From positions 1-7,491 of the forward strand of contig CAYYOO010000067.1 in the NCBI GenBank assembly GCA_964473335.1: a stretch of 7,491 nt of DNA, read 5' to 3'. Shown here in pieces: positions 6,380-7,491 of the stretch. A program made the translations under genes and the position numbers. The stretch is from CAYZTD01 sp964473335. Lineage in GTDB: Archaea; Thermoplasmatota; E2; DHVEG-1. How positions within the stretch are numbered: position 1 is the stretch's first letter; each line of letters begins with the position of its first letter. The notes under the pieces are model-generated. The model did not search any database and was not told the DNA's origin. It worked only from the letters and a program-made list of their open reading frames with translations.

Positions 6380-6925
6380 CTTTTTTTCCTCCTTTTTTTC
6401 AATTTTTTTTGGTTTATCCATTTCTTTATAATATGTTGGTGCGGTTTTTGGTGAGTAACCGCCTTTAACTTTATGGTAATATTCATAAGTCATTGGAGAC
6501 TTGTCAGATAAAATATCAGCATCTATAACTTCTCCAATAAAAATTGTATGGGTTCCTACATCAACCTGATCTTTAATTTTTATCTCGATATAGGCTATAC
6601 TATAGTCAGTTACAATCGGAGTTTTTGTTTTACCAATTTTATATTTAACTCCTTCAAATTTATTAATATCTCGTCCACATTTGAAACCAAATGTACCTAT
6701 GAATTTCATTGGTGTTTCTTCAGATAAAACCGATATTGTTAGTTTTTTACTTTTTCTTATACATTCATGTGTGTAGTTTTGTTTGTTAATACTTAAAGCT
6801 ACTGTTTGTGGATCTGCTGTAACTTGAAATATTGCATTTGCTATTTGACCGTTATATCTATTTTTATCTCTAGAACTTACGACGTAAAGCCCGTATGAAA
6901 TTTTGTGTAGTGCTTTTCTATTCAT
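6218..6925 (-). CDS. hrb: High-molecular-weight rubredoxin: flavin reductase-rubredoxin fusion
   Basis: The 235 residues join an FMN-binding split-barrel flavin reductase domain (about 1-160) through a Lys/Glu-rich linker (about 168-182) to a complete rubredoxin (183-235; C188, C191, C221 and C224). In Moorella thermoacetica, Hrb passes electrons from NADH to FprA, and the order hrb-fprA here fits the same job; the actual donor (NAD(P)H, F420H2 or another) cannot be read from sequence. ATG at 6925 overlaps the last 8 bases of perR (ATGAATAG), with AGGA seven bases upstream. A second, stronger ribosome site lies in the linker and may release the rubredoxin alone. Rubredoxin made either way could also serve rubrerythrin and desulfoferrodoxin encoded downstream. 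Confidence 0.94.
   Translation of the reverse strand: MNRKALHKISYGLYVVSSRDKNRYNGQIANAIFQVTADPQTVALSINKQNYTHECIRKSKKLTISVLSEETPMKFIGTFGFKCGRDINKFEGVKYKIGKTKTPIVTDYSIAYIEIKIKDQVDVGTHTIFIGEVIDADILSDKSPMTYEYYHKVKGGYSPKTAPTYYKEMDKPKKIEKKEEKKMDKYVCDVCGYVYNPEKGDPDNGIKPGTAFEDLPDDWTCPVCGAPKSEFTKEE
6388..6392 (-). promoter_or_regulatory. Internal ribosome binding site in the hrb linker
   Basis: GGAGG within linker codons AAG-GAG-GAA, followed by an A-rich 8-base spacer and ATG at 6379, which opens the rubredoxin domain. It is the only GGAGG of this kind I noticed inside a conserved coding region, rather than at a gene start, on the minus strand. Confidence 0.5.
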
Positions 6926-7346
6926 TTTTTTCCTTTTTTATACAATTTTTGCATATTCCTTTGAAATATCCATGAACTTCGTCTATATGATGACCAGAGG
7001 ATTCTATTTCTGCTCTAATTTCTTTTATATTTGGACATTTGAAATCTATATCGTATATTTTCCCGCATTTTGTACACAGGAAATGATGATGCATTTCACG
7101 ATTGAAATCATATCTATGTTCTGATCCGCAGATGGAAAGGGTTTGGATAAGCCCATGGTCTTTGAGCGTATCCAAAGAGTTGTAGACGGTGGTTTTTGAA
7201 AGGGATGGGATACTTTCTTTCAGTGATGAATATATCTCATCTGCGGTGGGATGGGTTCGGTGAGAATCTAGATATTTTAATATTTTTATCCTTTGAGGAG
7301 TTACTTTGAGATTGTTTTCTTTTAATATTTTTACGTGCTTATCCAA
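6918..7346 (-). CDS. perR: PerR-type Fur-family peroxide-sensing repressor
   Basis: A DNA-binding repressor of 142 residues from TTG at 7346. The N-terminal winged helix has TPQRIKIL and the SKTTVYNSL recognition helix. The regulatory metal site is H32, D80, H86, H88 and D99, a constant five less than H37, D85, H91, H93 and D104 of Bacillus subtilis PerR; Asp at 99 is the PerR signature where Fur has Glu. The structural zinc site is C91, C94, C132 and C135. Peroxide would oxidise H32 or H86 through bound Fe(II) and release DNA. Start choice: the frame is open to TTG 7382, but that would place the operator inside the gene and leave a roughly 9-base leader, whereas TTG 7346 has GGTGAG at 7350-7355 three bases upstream. 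It overlaps hrb by 8 bp and is first in the operon. Confidence 0.93.
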   Translation of the reverse strand: MDKHVKILKENNLKVTPQRIKILKYLDSHRTHPTADEIYSSLKESIPSLSKTTVYNSLDTLKDHGLIQTLSICGSEHRYDFNREMHHHFLCTKCGKIYDIDFKCPNIKEIRAEIESSGHHIDEVHGYFKGICKNCIKKEKNE

Positions 7347-7349
7347 ATG

Positions 7350-7355
7350 CTCACC
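7350..7355 (-). promoter_or_regulatory. Ribosome binding site that decides the perR start
   Basis: GGTGAG, three bases before TTG 7346, matches the anti-Shine-Dalgarno end of 16S rRNA (GGTGA is common in archaea). It favours the short PerR over the longer TTG 7382 version, which has no such site and begins inside the operator. Confidence 0.7.
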
Positions 7356-7359
7356 AACA

Positions 7360-7408
7360 ATGTAATGATTTTTAGATTGCAATCATTACAATTTAACATA
7401 CATTACAA
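7360..7408 (-). promoter_or_regulatory. Three-box PerR operator, 17-bp spacing
   Basis: Three 15-bp elements of 7-1-7 form resemble the PerR box TTATAATNATTATAA. The central one (7377-7391, TTGTAATGATTGCAA) is nearly palindromic. The outer two (7394-7408 and 7360-7374) each have one strong half-site, TTGTAAT or ATTACAT, pointing as expected. Centres at 7401, 7384 and 7367 are exactly 17 bp apart. In addition, 7361-7370 and 7381-7390 are a perfect 10-bp inverted repeat. The array fills the space between TATA box and ribosome site and covers the expected transcription start, fitting autorepression by PerR. Binding itself is inferred. Confidence 0.72.
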
Positions 7409-7413
7409 TCCAG

Positions 7414-7429
7414 TATATAAAGGTTTTGG
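7414..7429 (-). promoter_or_regulatory. Archaeal-type promoter (TATA box and A-rich BRE) for the perR operon
   Basis: TTTATATA at 7414-7421 is a consensus-like archaeal TATA box, with CCAAAACC (7422-7429) upstream as a possible TFB-recognition element. The usual 25-27-base distance puts the start of transcription near 7391, inside the central PerR box. TATACT in the same stretch could be a bacterial -10, but I see no -35 hexamer at 16-18 bp. It is probably the main promoter for perR-hrb-fprA-prx and perhaps on to rbr. Confidence 0.7.
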
Positions 7430-7460
7430 TTATAGTGGCTTTGGGACAATATTATTTCAG

Positions 7461-7490
7461 CTAGGCTTCATCCCAATCAACTTTGAGATC
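7461..7490 (-). CDS. Possible 3' end of an upstream gene (9 codons)
   Basis: One minus-strand frame reads DLKVDWDEA and then TAG at 7461, and the composition is less AT-rich than the spacer beside it. It could be the tail of a gene beginning beyond the window. The other two frames also close within this stretch, so the call rests on little. The remaining 31 bases up to the BRE (7430-7460) show no feature that I can support. Confidence 0.3.
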   Translation of the reverse strand, partial: DLKVDWDEA

Positions 7491-7491
7491 C

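Noticed and set aside
7347..7382. Longer PerR beginning at TTG 7382 (12 extra residues).
   Set aside because: The extra codons lie in the palindromic operator, leave only about nine bases after the expected transcription start and have no ribosome site; the 142-residue version aligns with B. subtilis PerR at a constant offset of five.
1..7491. CRISPR arrays, tRNA or rRNA genes, insertion sequences, attachment sites and riboswitches.
   Set aside because: I saw no regularly spaced repeats other than the operator boxes, no cloverleaf or rRNA-like stretch, no transposase and no terminal repeats; coding density leaves almost no room.

Overview
The window is AT-rich and tightly packed. Every supported gene lies on the minus strand, so transcription runs from high to low coordinates. 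The content is an oxygen- and peroxide-defence island of a strict anaerobe: a PerR-type regulator, a flavin reductase-rubredoxin fusion (Hrb), an FprA flavodiiron oxidase, a peroxiredoxin, a ferritin, a PAS-domain protein, two rubrerythrin-superfamily proteins, a group 4 [NiFe]-hydrogenase large subunit, a desulfoferrodoxin (superoxide reductase), and the start of a SufC-type Fe-S assembly ATPase. An anaerobic archaeon, probably a methanogen-like euryarchaeote, is the best guess. Supporting signs are a TTTATATA box with an A-rich upstream element before perR, GGTGA/GGAGG ribosome sites, the group 4 hydrogenase subunit and a SufC Q-loop that looks archaeal. The same gene set also occurs in Clostridia, and TATACT inside the promoter could serve as a bacterial -10, so this assignment is an inference.

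Layout, following transcription: 7461-7490 may be the tail of an upstream gene. 7360-7429 holds the perR promoter and a three-box operator. perR, hrb, fprA and prx (7346 to 4375) form a very compact block with an 8-bp overlap, a 6-bp gap and a 38-bp overlap. Then come ftn (3818-4351), pas (3377-3781), a rubrerythrin-like diiron gene (2875-3366) and rbr (2274-2849), with gaps of 10-36 bp. A 96-bp gap with two hairpins separates these from hydrogenase large subunit (951-2177), dfx (561-938) and sufC (1-530, cut by the window edge). No stretch above 300 bases lacks a gene.

How the parts would work together (inference from family roles): PerR senses peroxide through metal-catalysed oxidation and controls its own promoter and probably the operon. 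Hrb passes electrons to rubredoxin, which can feed FprA (O2 or NO reduction), rubrerythrin (H2O2 reduction) and desulfoferrodoxin (superoxide reduction). Peroxiredoxin removes peroxides, ferritin stores the iron that would drive Fenton chemistry, and SufC belongs to Fe-S cluster building or repair. The hydrogenase large subunit, present without partner subunits in view, and the stand-alone PAS protein are the least expected members.

The strongest new observations are: three PerR-box-like elements at exact 17-bp spacing downstream of the perR TATA box; a strong ribosome site inside the hrb linker positioned to make a free 53-residue rubredoxin from the same reading frame; the lone hydrogenase large subunit beside dfx; the PAS protein placed between ferritin-family genes; and an A6 tract where one extra A would remove the fprA/prx overlap.
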